Positions 1-9,791 of a stretch of DNA of 64,000 bases are shown one piece after another. The notes beneath the pieces are model-generated. The model made no database searches. It was not told the origin of the DNA and saw only the letters and a program-made list of their open reading frames with translations. The DNA lies in the NCBI GenBank assembly GCA_023362775.1, contig JALMGJ010000002.1, positions 29,293,414-29,357,413 on the forward strand. Reading direction: 5' to 3'. Position 1 is the first letter of the stretch; each line of letters begins with the position of its first letter. This stretch comes from Charina bottae (lineage: Eukaryota; Chordata; Lepidosauria; Squamata; Charinaidae). A program made the position numbers and the translations under genes.

Positions 1-286
1 CTACGGAGCCATTGCTGAAAACTCCCACTAAGAAACTCTGTACCCTGGTCAGTTTGTAAACTACACACCTTTGTGCTATACCTTCGTTCTACAAACTGCA
101 CCCAGTTTCTAAACTTTTCAAATGTTTGACTTTTAGCTTTCAATAGGTAACAGAACCCAAATCTTGTGTAATCATCTACAATGACTAAAACATATTTAGC
201 ACCCCCTATTGAAGCTGGTAATGGACCAATTAAGTCAGCGTGAACTAATTCAAAACATTTATGTGACTTCCTATCACTGAATTTGC

Positions 287-1647
287 TCACAGGAAAGTCA
301 CTTTTGACTTTGCAACCTTACAATCTGTGCAATCCAAATACACTTGGCACTTTTTCAATTCCATTCCAGAACTTGCTTCTGACATCTTTTCAATCACTTT
401 GAAACTCGGATGCCCAAGCCTTCTGTGCCACAGGTGCGCACATGAATCATGTGTTGGCTTATTAATCGTAGCTACACCATGATGGCTGCTGCTTGTCCTG
501 GTTTGTACAATTTCATATAAATTGTTCTGCAAAATAACTTTGCCACAAACATTGTTATCTTTCATAACAATACATTCATTATTACCAAACTGTACAGTAT
601 AACCCTGTTTATCCAATTGTGACACACTAATTATATTGTACTCCAGTTCAGGTACACACAACATTGATAATTCAATATTTAACCCTGGTACATATACAAA
701 TCCCTTACCAGTGACGGATTTAATGCTTCCATTAGCTAGAGTAACATGATCTTTATCAGCCTGCCTAAAACTCTTAAACATCTGTCTGTTACTCCCTATA
801 TGCTGACAAGCACCACTGTCAATTAAAAATGGTCCCTTTAAATCTTGTTCTACACTTGAACTAATTAAAGACAGCTGTGCAGCTTCTCCTGGCTTGGAAA
901 TTTTCAGCTTAGCCTTCGGCTTCCATTTCTTATCACAATCCCGCAACAAATGCTTTTGTGACCCACAGCAGAAACAGTTTCTCTTTACAAATAATACATT
1001 GTTTTGGTTATCAGAACATTCCTTAACACAAACACTGTTTTGCTTAGACCTAATTACGTTAGAACACTGCTGCCCTCTTTGCTCTTCTTCTAAAAGCCTG
1101 CTAGATAAGTATCTTATGGTTAAATCTTCCTCAGATAATGAACCAAAGCTAATTGCCAAAGTATCCCACATTTCATTTAGAGAACTGAGAATTATATACA
1201 CTTTGTTAGCTTCTGTAAATTGCATATCTCTCTGAGCCAACTCCTGGAACAACCCTGTCATATAATGCAGGTGATCCCTTATATTATCAGATACCCCTAA
1301 TCTAGCGTGATAAAGTTTTCTTGTTAGTAAAACCTTACATAACGGTGAGCTTCTTAGCATTTAACATTCCTTAAAGCTTCCCAACACTTATAGGCTAACT
1401 GACAGTCTCTAATATAACACAATTGGCTATCTTCCAGACATAAAATTATGCTTGCCAATGCTCTATCGTCCTTTAGAGCAACTTCTTCATCTTCCAGGTC
1501 TGGTTCAGGGCAAAGTACACTTCTCCAAAGCCCTTCACACCGAAGATACATTTCCATTTTATATGACCATGATGAATAATTACTGTCATTCAGTCATTCC
1601 AGAGGAAAACCTCCCCCGACTGCCGGCAACATCTTCGCTGTGCTCAT
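287..1647 (-). pseudogene. copia I gag-protease-integrase N-terminal part
   Basis: The polyprotein of a copia element, which would form capsid, protease and integrase for cytoplasmic particles. Reading starts near 1647 (family start MSTAKML as in copia III). Visible in order: gag (UBN2-type) 1647-1100, broken by a frameshift near 1360 and a second lesion near 1590; a CCHC zinc knuckle CFCCGSQKHLLRDC near 970; the aspartic protease motif DSGACQHI near 810; the GAG-pre-integrase motif LWHRRLGHPS near 430; and the integrase HHCC zinc finger ending at 300. Integrase core sequence continues to position 1 in a shifted frame. The catalytic protease triad is present, but the frame breaks make this a dead copy. 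Confidence 0.85.
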
Positions 1648-1897
1648 CTGTCTTCAGCCCCTTCTGGGCAGACACCGATGATTAAAGACACAGACCTTAT
1701 CAGAAAGTCCTCCAGCTGCAAAACAAGTGTAGGAGAGAGAAAAAACACACACGCAGGCACGGAACCTGTTAAAGCTCCAAATCACTCCAAATAGCCACAC
1801 GACCCCTGGATAGGCTTCCAAAGCTTCCAGCTCACAGACTGAACATGATCCACAGCCAGTGAAAAGCCTTCCGTCGTCTATGGCGTCTCTGCCGCCT

Positions 1898-1912
1898 CTG
1901 GGCCCGTAACCC
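1898..1912 (-). promoter_or_regulatory. copia I primer-binding site (initiator tRNA-Met anticodon arm)
   Basis: Directly inside the LTR the minus strand reads GGGTTACGGGCCCAG. Copia II and III have GGTTATGGGCCCAG, the known Drosophila copia primer site, complementary to the anticodon stem-loop of initiator tRNA-Met rather than to a tRNA 3' end. This copy has one base change and one extra G. Confidence 0.75.
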
Positions 1913-2366
1913 TGTCAGAGGGATCGCGCGGAGATGGAGCGGCCTGCTTCTCTCCTAGGCACCAGTGATCCAAGTACTATGCAGTAAATAGACTCCAAAC
2001 AGAAGTTATATCAAATATCCTATTTACTTTATATACATACATATTTACAGATCACTTCCACAAGTAACAAATGATACACCATCAACGATACAGCTTTCAC
2101 GAGGTAAAATGGGAATAATGGGAACTGAGAATGTCCCTGTATATATAGTGAACCTGACCAATCACATTATAGGTCACTCTCGTTATTCACCACACCCAAC
2201 CTAACTCTAAGCACCTGTTGAATGAGTCACACATGACACATCATTCCTACAACAATGGCTGCTAATTGGGTGACTGTGCAGAATATTTCACCTTTTACCT
2301 AGAAATCAAGCCTCTCTGTATAATTTATATCTAGAAGTAAATTCCTGGGTTTATCAAACCCCAACA
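1913..2366 (-). repeat. copia I 5' LTR (454 bp)
   Basis: On the minus strand it begins TGTTGGGG and ends CTGACA. The same sequence recurs at both ends of copia III (48762-49215 and 52890-53340), which fixes the boundaries. Confidence 0.88.
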
Positions 2367-4283
2367 CTTGGTGTAAAATTCCACTGGGCCCCCTGCATGT
2401 TGGACCCATCCAGCTGACTGAAAATATTTGGGACTTGTAGTTTCTGTACTTTCAACCCCAGTCCAATCACTATGGCAGGGTGAATTAAACATCGGGTGGA
2501 ACCCGAGTCTAACATTGACAGGAGGCTGGCTTTCTCTTGCCCATTTAGTGTCTTTATCTGCACCCCCACTTGCATTATAGGGCAATCTCTACTCACCATT
2601 GGGTCTGTGCTCCCATTGGTAAATGCCTGTCCTCCGGCGCAATTTAAGACAGGCAGTTGAAGTTTCCCACCAGCAAAAATTCATTGGAGGAGTCCCTTCT
2701 TGAATTGGGGTTTGTGGCTCTTTACATCACTGACAGAAGCGGTCGCTCCCTTGTGCTTTGTGGTCAGGGTCTTGGGACATTTCTCATCACTTCTCCTCTA
2801 AGACGTGGATGTGGCTTCTGGACAGTTGACAACTCAATGGCATTCTTTGCCGCATTTAAAACACAAAACACTTTTTGCGTGTCGGTCTTTCTCCTCTTCC
2901 CATGACTTCTGCTTTGCTTCTCTCTTGACCATTATGCCAGATTGGGGAACTTATCTCGCAGTAGCTTGCATCTGCATTTGTTTCTTGAGGCATAGCTTAG
3001 TGTTCTCTACAGTCCCTGCAAGGGAAATACATTCAGTTAAAGTATTTGGTTCCCCACTGCTGAGGGCCATCTCCAGTATCTCCGGCTTCAACCCCATTTG
3101 GAAGTATTCCACTTTAAGCAATTCCAGCCAATACAGAAGGCAACATACCAGTTTTTTAAATTCCAAGGCATACTCCGCAATGGTTTGGTTGCCCTGCCAG
3201 ATGTTCTGTAAGCCAGTTTTTGTGGTCATTCTGGATAAGGTGTCTTCAAACCATTCTCTGAGTGCAGTCATAAAAGCATTGAAATCTAGCAGCTCAGGGG
3301 CGCTGGCATCATGCATCTCCACTAACCAATCTGATGCCTCCCCTTCGAGGTAGGCTGACACATATCTCACTTTCACCTTCTCGGTTGTGAACGACTCTTC
3401 AAAATTATCCATGAACCCCCTTACATGGGTCATAAACCAAGCCAACTTCTTAGGGTCCCCATTAAACTTCACCTTGATTTATCTGGTATTGGCTGATCTG
3501 ATGAATCCCTCTGCTGTTTTCACTTTCTTGCTTCATCACGCCGGGGTCGACACATCTGCAGCATCAGCCCCCAGCTACTCATTTTCCTTGGAGCTATCTT
3601 CAGCAGATTCTCCCTCCCCCAAAGTGTTAATGGAGCTATTAGTTCATTGACCAAACTCCAATCCCTCCAATTTCTGGAGGATCTTGTCCATCACGCCTTT
3701 CATGGAGGATAACTTCTGGCTGATGGTCTCCATTTCAGTGTCCAGTCTGGTCATCTTGACTTCTAATGTCAACACGCGTTGGGCTTGCAAACCTTGTCTC
3801 GTAGTTACATGGCTGCCGACTTCACTCTCCATCCCCCCGCCGATACCCATGGACTACCTGGCTATTGCCTTTGGCATCTTGCTTCGGGTGTCTGCTGGAG
3901 ACTATGGGAAATCTGAAAGGCATTGGTCTGTCTTGATGCTCCATGTTGCACGTCCACCTTTCGCTGAAAATTTTAACTTTTTAGTTCCTTTAGCGATCGC
4001 TACCATCTATTTGACTACCTCTCTTATGGAGGTGCTTGGTTGCGCTGGTGGGACCATATCGTCTGCTATTCCACTAATCATCATCTCTTGGGCTGCTCCT
4101 TCATTGATTTTGGAAACCAAGAAGCAGAATCCTCCAACTTCCACAATTTGGGTTGACTCTCAGCTGTAGGTGAATCCTCTGGTAAAGCACTATACTCAGG
4201 TACAATTGACATGCAAATGGGATTCGGGACTTTCTGTGATGTCTCTGATTCTAAATCCCCAAATCAGTCTTCTCAAACCACAT
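2367..4283 (-). pseudogene. Ty3/gypsy gag-protease fragment
   Basis: A decayed Ty3/gypsy element on the minus strand. A coiled-coil N-terminal segment lies at 3850-3644. It is followed by a retrotransposon capsid domain at 3472-2951 (motifs YLEGEASDWL, FNAFMTALREWF), then a CCHC knuckle near 2870-2830 (CFKCGKEC-H-stop-VVNC) that carries an in-frame stop, then an aspartic protease with DSGSTRCLI at about 2500. Copia I interrupts the protease at 2367, so RT and integrase would lie to the left, outside the window. The stretch 3860-4283 shows weak gag-like frames full of stops and no clear domain. The layout resembles vertebrate gypsy gags such as those ancestral to RTL genes, but this copy is dead. 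Confidence 0.7.
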
Positions 4284-4390
4284 AATTTGAAATGCATTTG
4301 AAATGGACTGGAATGGGCCTCTTCACATCAGATGACCACCAGATTTACTACTGTGGACAAGAGGACCACAAAAGAAATGGAGTAACCTTA
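4284..4390 (+). mobile_element. Old BovB (RTE) fragment, left part
   Basis: Encodes LKWTGMG...DDHQIYYCGQED...RNGVTL, matching the endonuclease region of the intact BovB at 21828-24914 (ELKWTGMG...DHYIYYCGQES...RNGVAL). Its continuation is at 25946: the frame ...GVTL joins IINNKVVKAVLGYN there, as GVALIVNKRVGKAVLGYN does in the intact copy. The two parts were separated by later insertions. Confidence 0.8.
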
Positions 4391-4427
4391 TTTATTTATT
4401 TGTTTGTTTGTTTGTTTGTTTATTTAT
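4391..4427 (-). repeat. L2 LINE tail remnant, (TTTA/TTTG)n
   Basis: Simple tetranucleotide tail of the minus-strand L2 LINE whose 3' UTR continues at 9498-9609 and 25489-25945. It is cut off by copia II; the last five bases tttat are that element's target duplication. Confidence 0.65.
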
Positions 4428-4900
4428 TGTCAGAGCATGCAATGTGGGGCGGCCTGCTCCTTTTTCCAAGACTCCAGTGATCCATGTTCTATGCAGTAAA
4501 TAGACACTGAAGCAGAGATTAGATAAAATTGCCTATTTACTTTATATACATACGTAGTCCAAATACAGTCCAGTAACATCCAACTGCAGTTAGAAATGAT
4601 AAGAGCAACAAGGAGGAATACAGCAATGAGAATGAATACAGCAACGAGAAGAAAGAACACAAGAACTTCTCTTCCTTTATACAAATACTGACCTATCACA
4701 TTATAGGTCACTCTCATCATCTGCCACACCCAACTATACTATAGCACCTGTAGTATGAGTCATTACTGCCACATCATACCTTCAACAATGGCTGCTAATT
4801 GGATGACTTGCAGAATAATTCACTTCTCACCTAGATACATCAAGCCTCTCCAGTATAATTAATATATCTGTAAATTCCTGGGTATATAAAAACCCCAACA
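4428..4900 (-). repeat. copia II 3' LTR (473 bp)
   Basis: Begins TGTTGGGG and ends CTGACA on the minus strand. Closely similar to the 5' LTR at 9047-9497, with a short internal duplication near 4620-4650 accounting for most of the length difference. Confidence 0.88.
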
Positions 4901-4912
4901 CCCCTCCAATTT
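4901..4912 (-). promoter_or_regulatory. copia II polypurine tract
   Basis: AAATTGGAGGGG on the minus strand directly abuts the 3' LTR, the expected plus-strand primer position. Confidence 0.7.
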
Positions 4913-4929
4913 ACAATAGATATTACATT

Positions 4930-5950
4930 TCACTTATACAGAATAGAAGACATACACATATTGGATGCACAGATCCTATGTCTCTCTACACTTAGAGGCT
5001 TTGTCATCACATCTGCTACATTACTTTCAGATGGACAATATTGTAAATTAATCAGAGATTCTTTCACAGCATTCCTAACATTTTGATATTTAATATCCAC
5101 ATATTTGCTTCTTTCTCTGACCCTATCATTCTTTGCCATCTGTATACATGCTTCACTGTCTTCATATACACATATAGGTCCCTCAATTGTTACATTTACA
5201 TCCCTTAACAATTGCCTATACCATATGAGTTCTGAACATTGGTCAGATAGTGCAGCATACTCTGCCTCTGCAGTAGATATGGTGACAGAACTCTGTTTCT
5301 GAGACCTCCACCCCACCTAGGTGTCACCAAACATAATTATCAATCCTGACATTGATTTCCTATCATGTACATCATTACCCCAATCACTATCTACATAGCA
5401 TTTCAATTCCAATGGTTTACAAGGTTTTATTAATAAACATTTATTAATAGTCCCTTTAAGATATCTAAATACACGTTTATTACCTTTCAAATGTCTCTGG
5501 GTAGGTTGTACAACGTATCTACTCAGTACATTCACCGCATTCCTGATATCGGGACGCGACCATTGTGCAAAGTACAATAAACTTCCAATTATTGATTGAT
5601 AGTGTTCTTGATTACATGATGTTTGGTCATCGTCTCCAGCCTCTCTCTTAACAAAATCAGTTGTCATTGGGGTAGGAACCTCCTTGCAATGTTCCATATT
5701 GTTGTCCATTAGCAGCTGTTCAATTTTCTTCCACTGCTCTAGAACGTAACCCACATCAAACTTCTGAATACCTATGCCTAGGTAATTTCTAATCTCTCCC
5801 AGATCTTTAACATCAAATTGTTGCTTGAGTTGTTCAGTAAATTCATTTACCCTCCATTGATCTTTAGCTATAAAACATAAATCATCTAAAAAGATCAAAA
5901 GCAACACCTGTTCATCATTACATTGCTTTATATACAGACATGGGTCAGCG
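4930..5950 (-). pseudogene. copia II reverse transcriptase C-terminal part and RNase H
   Basis: Reading from 5907, the RT palm is visible as FLDDLCFIA (catalytic DD), followed by the copia hallmarks KDLGEIRNYLG and GSLLYFAQWSRPDI. RNase H follows with YVDSDWG, STAEAEYAALS and EDSEACIQMAK, supplying the catalytic acidic residues. The frame breaks at 5316/5317 between FGDT and MGWRSQK. The RT segment between the copia equivalents of APGYESK and the catalytic box is deleted near 5950-5990. The protein would copy RNA into cDNA inside the particle; this copy cannot. Confidence 0.85.
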
Positions 5951-6698
5951 TTGGTGCAAATACCTCATCATAAGTCTGATTCTTAATCTGTGAAAACCCT
6001 TGTGCTACAAGCCTAGCCTTATACTGAATATCACCATTCACCAAGGTCTTTTTTTTTATAAACCCACCTACAACCTATTGCCCTATGCCCCTCTTGCAGC
6101 CTGGTAGATTTAAACACCTTATGGGAATTAATGGCATTAATTTCCACATCCATAGCAGCTTTCCACTTTTTCTGCTCTTGCGGTGGCAAATCCAATACCT
6201 CTTAATAGCTACGAGGTTCATAATTAACAAAACACACTTTAACATCACCTGGTTTGTAATGCTGCGTATGGTGGTATGCCCTTGTTAACTCTTTCAGATC
6301 TGCGCAATACAGTAGCATCCTGCTTCATTGGTACACTAGGAATTTCTCTTCATCTTTAGTCACATCTCTGGACTCTCGCCGCTCTGATAGCTCGAACTGT
6401 CTCTGACTAGGAAGAGAAACCTCACTCCCTCCGTGTAACTTCTGCCAATTTCTATGCTCACTGAAACTTGCTGATTGTGAAATAACAAGTCTTCTGCCAT
6501 CAGTAAACCTATATCCCTTGGTTCCTGGCTCATACCCCACAAAAACCATTTTCTGTGCTTTAGCCTGCCCTTTCCTACATACTTCCTTATACACGTGAAC
6601 CCAGGCTGTGCACCCAAACACTTTCAAATGAGGTAATGATGGCTTCTTGCCATACAAAATATAATATGGTGTTTGATTCACAGACATACTCCATAATC
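5951..6698 (-). pseudogene. copia II RT N-terminal part and integrase C-terminal domain
   Basis: Minus-strand frames encode the integrase C-terminal motif YYILYGKKPSLPHLKVFGC (about 6675-6610), then ...FVGYEPGTKGYRF, the copia signature after the integrase core. The RT N-terminal portion near 6300-6000 is recognisable only by comparison with copia III (51341-51730) and is frameshifted. A hAT MITE separates this from the integrase core. Confidence 0.75.
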
Positions 6699-7016
6699 CA
6701 GGGCTTTCCAAAGTGCCGCCTCTGGTGACACACCAGCAGCGGCAGTGGTGCAGGGGGGGCATGCGGCGGCGCAGGGGGGCATGCAGTGGCACGCATGTGC
6801 CCGGCAGTGGCACGGGGGGCATGCGGCAGCGTGCGCATGCATGGTGGCAGCGCGGGGGGCATGCGGCGGTGGCGGCAGCCTCCGCTAAAACGCGGAAACA
6901 CTGATGCCGCCGCCGCCATGCACACGCGCGCTGCCGCTTCCGGTTGGTGTGGCGACACACCATGCTGTGTGTGGCGACACACTTTTGTGTTGCGACACAC
7001 ATTTTGGAAAGCTCTG
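6699..7016. mobile_element. hAT-type MITE in copia II (318 bp)
   Basis: Termini CAGGGCTTTCCAAA and TTTGGAAAGCTCTG form a 14-bp inverted repeat. Flanks are ccataatc (6691-6698) and ccataatg (7017-7024), an 8-bp target duplication with one mismatch. It has the same termini as the element at 34370-34522. The interior is very GC-rich with gcgacacac repeats and no transposase frame. Confidence 0.82.
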
Positions 7017-7024
7017 CCATAATG

Positions 7025-8066
7025 TGTTAATTAAATAATTAGCAGTCAGTATAGCTTCTACCCAGTATCCTCTAGATTACCCTGAGTCAGCTAGCAGTGA
7101 ATCCTTTACTGTTTGTAGCGCTAAATTTCTTCATTCCGCCACGCCATTCTCAGCTGAACTATGCGGATTGGTTCTTCTCTGCGCAATGCCCCTCCTACTG
7201 AGCCATTGCTGAAAACTGACACTCATAAACTCAGTACCCCGGTCAGTCTGCAAACTACACACCTTTGTGTTATATCTACGTTCTACAAACTGCACCCAAT
7301 TCCTGAAATTATCAAATGTCCGGCTCTTAGCTTTCAACAAATAACAGAACCTGAATCTAGTGAAATTGTCAACAATTACTAAGACGTATTTAGCACCACC
7401 TAATGTGGCTGGTAATGGGCCAATTAGGTCAGCGTGAACTAATTCAAAATGTTTATGTGACTTTCTATCACTTAATTTGCTTACAGGATACACCTTAGAC
7501 TTAGCAACCGTACATGCCGTGCAATCCAGATAAGCTTGGCACGGTTTCAAATCCATTCCAGAACTTGCTTCAGACATCTTTTCAACCACTTTGAAACTTG
7601 GATGCCCCAACCGTCTATGCCACAAATGTTCACATGAATCATGGTTTGGTTTGTTGATCATTGCTACATCATGGGTTACATCTGTCTTGGGTTTCATCTC
7701 ATACAGACTGTTCTGCAATAAACCCTTAGTACAGACATGATTATTCTTTATAACAATGCATTCACCCTTCCGAAACGTTACATCATATCCCTGTTTATCT
7801 AACTGAGAAACACTCAGGATATTATACTCTAGGTCTGGTACACATAGCGTAGGTAATTCAATATTCAAACTAGGTACAAACACAAACCCTTTTCCAATAA
7901 CAGATTCAAAAGTTCCATTTGCCAGGCTAAAATGTCCCGTTCAGCATGCATAAACCTTTTAAACATCTTCTTGTCATTGGCAATACTTTCGCTTGCTCCG
8001 CTCCAGAAGCCACGTTTCCTTTAAACTCCTTCCAGTAGAATTTATCACCGACAGCTGGACAGTACT
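7025..8066 (-). pseudogene. copia II protease and integrase core
   Basis: An open frame at 7883-7131 carries the GAG-pre-integrase motif LWHRRLGHPS, the HHCC finger ending DCTACTVAKSK, and the retroviral-type integrase core with its three acidic residues in HADLIGP, TDRGTEF and SSAENGVAE. Upstream, the protease active site expected as DSGA near 8010 reads ASGA or WSGA depending on frame, so the catalytic aspartate is missing. The link from gag to this frame is broken. Confidence 0.8.
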
Positions 8067-8827
8067 TCATTGCTTGGCAATCCTCGGATTGACTTTTGCC
8101 TTACTTTCAGCAACATTACAGTCCCATTGCAAATGCAATGTAGAACCACAGCGAAAACATTTACGTTTAACAGCCAAAACTTTATCAGTAGTACAAGGAA
8201 CACACTCCCCCACAAGCCTTCTGCTCTGCTTCGGCTTATTTACGTTACAATCCTTTCTCCTCTGTTCGTCCTCCAGAAGCCTCCCAGTCAGATAATTTAC
8301 AGTCAAATCTTCCTCAGATAATGACCCGAAACTGGTTGCTAAATTATCCCATGTTTCATTAAGTGAACTGAGAATTACATAAATTTTATGCGCCTCTGTG
8401 AATTGCATTCCTCTTTGTGCCAGTTCTAGGAACAGCCCAGTCATATATTGCAAATGTTCAAGAATATTATCACTGCTATCTAACCTAGCATGATACAATT
8501 TTTTTGTCAACATAACCTTGCATAACGGTTTGCTTCTAAGATAAATATTTCTTAAAGCTTCCCAGCACTCACTAGCTAACTGGAATTCCCATACGTAACA
8601 TAATTGGCTGTCCTCCAAGCATAAAATTATGCTTGCCAATGCTCTCTCGTTCTGCAAAATAGCTTCCTTATCGTTCAACTTGTCCGGTGGCTCATGGACG
8701 GCTCCCCAAATACCTTCCCGGTGAAGAAAATTTCCATCTTGTACGCCCACGACAGATAATTGGAGCCATTCAGCCTTTTCAGAGGGAAACTACCTCCAAT
8801 AGTAGACTGCATGTTCACTGTGCTCAT
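8067..8827 (-). pseudogene. copia II gag
   Basis: Family start codon at 8827 (MSTVNMQ). A frameshift near 8750 splits the N-terminus from the 227-residue open part. That part has the UBN2-type gag core (SIILCLEDSQLCY, HLQYMTGLFLELAQ) and a CCHC knuckle CFRCGSTLHLQWDC near 8150. Capsid role by family. Confidence 0.82.
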
Positions 8828-9032
8828 CGCTCCTCAGCCCCTCCCAGGCTGAAACCGATGAATAAATAGCACAGACTTTATCAGAACGTCCTTCAGCTGC
8901 AAACAGGACTAGGAAAATTACACGGCCAGGCACAGAACCTGCAAAAGCTCCAAATTCTCCCAACATGACTCCTAGATAGGCTTCCAACGTCCTCACAGCC
9001 ATGCCAGCATGCCAGCTGCACACAATCCACTG

Positions 9033-9046
9033 CTGGGCCCATAACC
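9033..9046 (-). promoter_or_regulatory. copia II primer-binding site (initiator tRNA-Met anticodon arm)
   Basis: GGTTATGGGCCCAG on the minus strand starts exactly at the inner edge of the 5' LTR. It equals the primer site of Drosophila copia, which uses an internal half-tRNA of initiator tRNA-Met. Confidence 0.82.
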
Positions 9047-9497
9047 TGTCAGGGCATGCAATGTGGGGCGGCCTGCTCCTTTTTCCAAGACTCCAGTGAT
9101 CCATGTTCTATGCAGTAAATAGACACTCAAGCAGAGATTAGATAAAATAGCCTATTTACTTTATACACATACATAGTCCAAATACAGTCCAGTAACATCC
9201 AAGTGCAGTTACAAATGATAACAGCAACGAGCAGGAATACAGCAACGAGAAGGAAGAACACAAGAACTTCTCTTCCTTTATACAAATACTGACCTATCAC
9301 ATTATAGGTCACTCTCATCATCTGCCACACCCAACTAAACTATAGCACCTGTAGTATGAGTCATTACTGCCACATCATACCTTCAACAATGGCTGCTAAT
9401 TGGATGACTTGCAGAATAATTCACTTCTCACCTAGATACATCAAGCCTCTCCAGTATAATTTATCTGTAAATTCCTGGGTATATACAAATCCCAACA
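9047..9497 (-). repeat. copia II 5' LTR (451 bp)
   Basis: TGTTGGGA start and CTGACA end on the minus strand; paired with 4428-4900. Confidence 0.88.
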
Positions 9498-9498
9498 T

Positions 9499-9529
<31 letters not shown>

Positions 9530-9609
9530 TTATTTAAACTTGTATTACCACCCATCTCCCTTAATCGGGGGACCCTGGGCAGTTCACAATAAAAACAAGG
9601 TTAAAAATA
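9498..9609 (-). mobile_element. L2 LINE 3' end (distal part)
   Basis: Minus-strand 3' UTR end, a characteristic LINE tail (CTGCCCAGGGTCCCC...GATGGGTGGTAAT) followed by (TAAA)n. The upstream part of the same element is at 25489-25945, displaced by the Penelope array. Confidence 0.8.
9595..9609. repeat. Target-site duplication of the Penelope array, left
   Basis: acaaggttaaaaata, identical at 25474-25488. One or two bases at each end could belong to the element by microhomology. Confidence 0.85.
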
Positions 9610-9655
9610 GTCTGTGGCTTGAATCATGTCAACTGGATTTCTATTTTCTTAGTGG

Positions 9656-9690
9656 AAACGTTTCACTCCTTATCCAAGGAGCTTCTTCAG
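9656..9690 (-). ncRNA. Hammerhead-ribozyme-like motif, unit A
   Basis: On the minus strand CTGAAGA fits the core CUGANGA. It is followed by a hairpin (CTCCTT/AAGGAG with a GGAT loop), then GAAACGTTT, which gives GAAA and a GUH cleavage triplet with a two-base-pair stem III. Hammerheads are known in Penelope-like elements. Stem I is weak by eye (two inner pairs plus CUUA/UAAG outside). Confidence 0.6.
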
Positions 9691-9791
9691 TCTGAGTGAA
9701 GTTAGTAAGGGAATCCTTAAATATGTTTCTAGGCTGGCTGTGTGACCTTGCACCTGGGGCTAGGTCATGGTTATTTTTGAGATGTTTGTTT

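Larger units (their letters stand above)
1..2366 (-). mobile_element. Ty1/copia retrotransposon, copia I (5' part; cut by window edge)
   Basis: Minus-strand copia element read from its 5' LTR (1913-2366) leftwards through a tRNA-primer site, gag, protease and the start of integrase, which runs out of the window at position 1. It is the same family as copia III (48762-53340): LTRs, gag and protease are closely similar. It is inserted in a Ty3/gypsy fragment; the 5 bp beyond the LTR are cttgg (2367-2371), but the matching duplication would lie outside the window. Frameshifts in gag make it non-functional. Confidence 0.9.
4428..9497 (-). mobile_element. Ty1/copia retrotransposon copia II, both LTRs present
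   Basis: A 5.07-kb minus-strand copia with LTRs at 9047-9497 (5') and 4428-4900 (3'), primer site at 9033-9046, polypurine tract at 4901-4912, and a 5-bp target duplication tttat (4423-4427 and 9498-9502). It is a family related to, but distinct from, copia I and III: protein motifs are shared and LTRs diverge. Gag, integrase and RT are broken by frameshifts, an internal RT deletion and a MITE insertion (6699-7016), so it is non-autonomous. Confidence 0.92.

Noticed and set aside
6713..7022. Small plus-strand frames in the GC-rich MITE
   Set aside because: They lie entirely within a non-coding MITE and consist of repeat-derived Ala/Gly/His-rich sequence.
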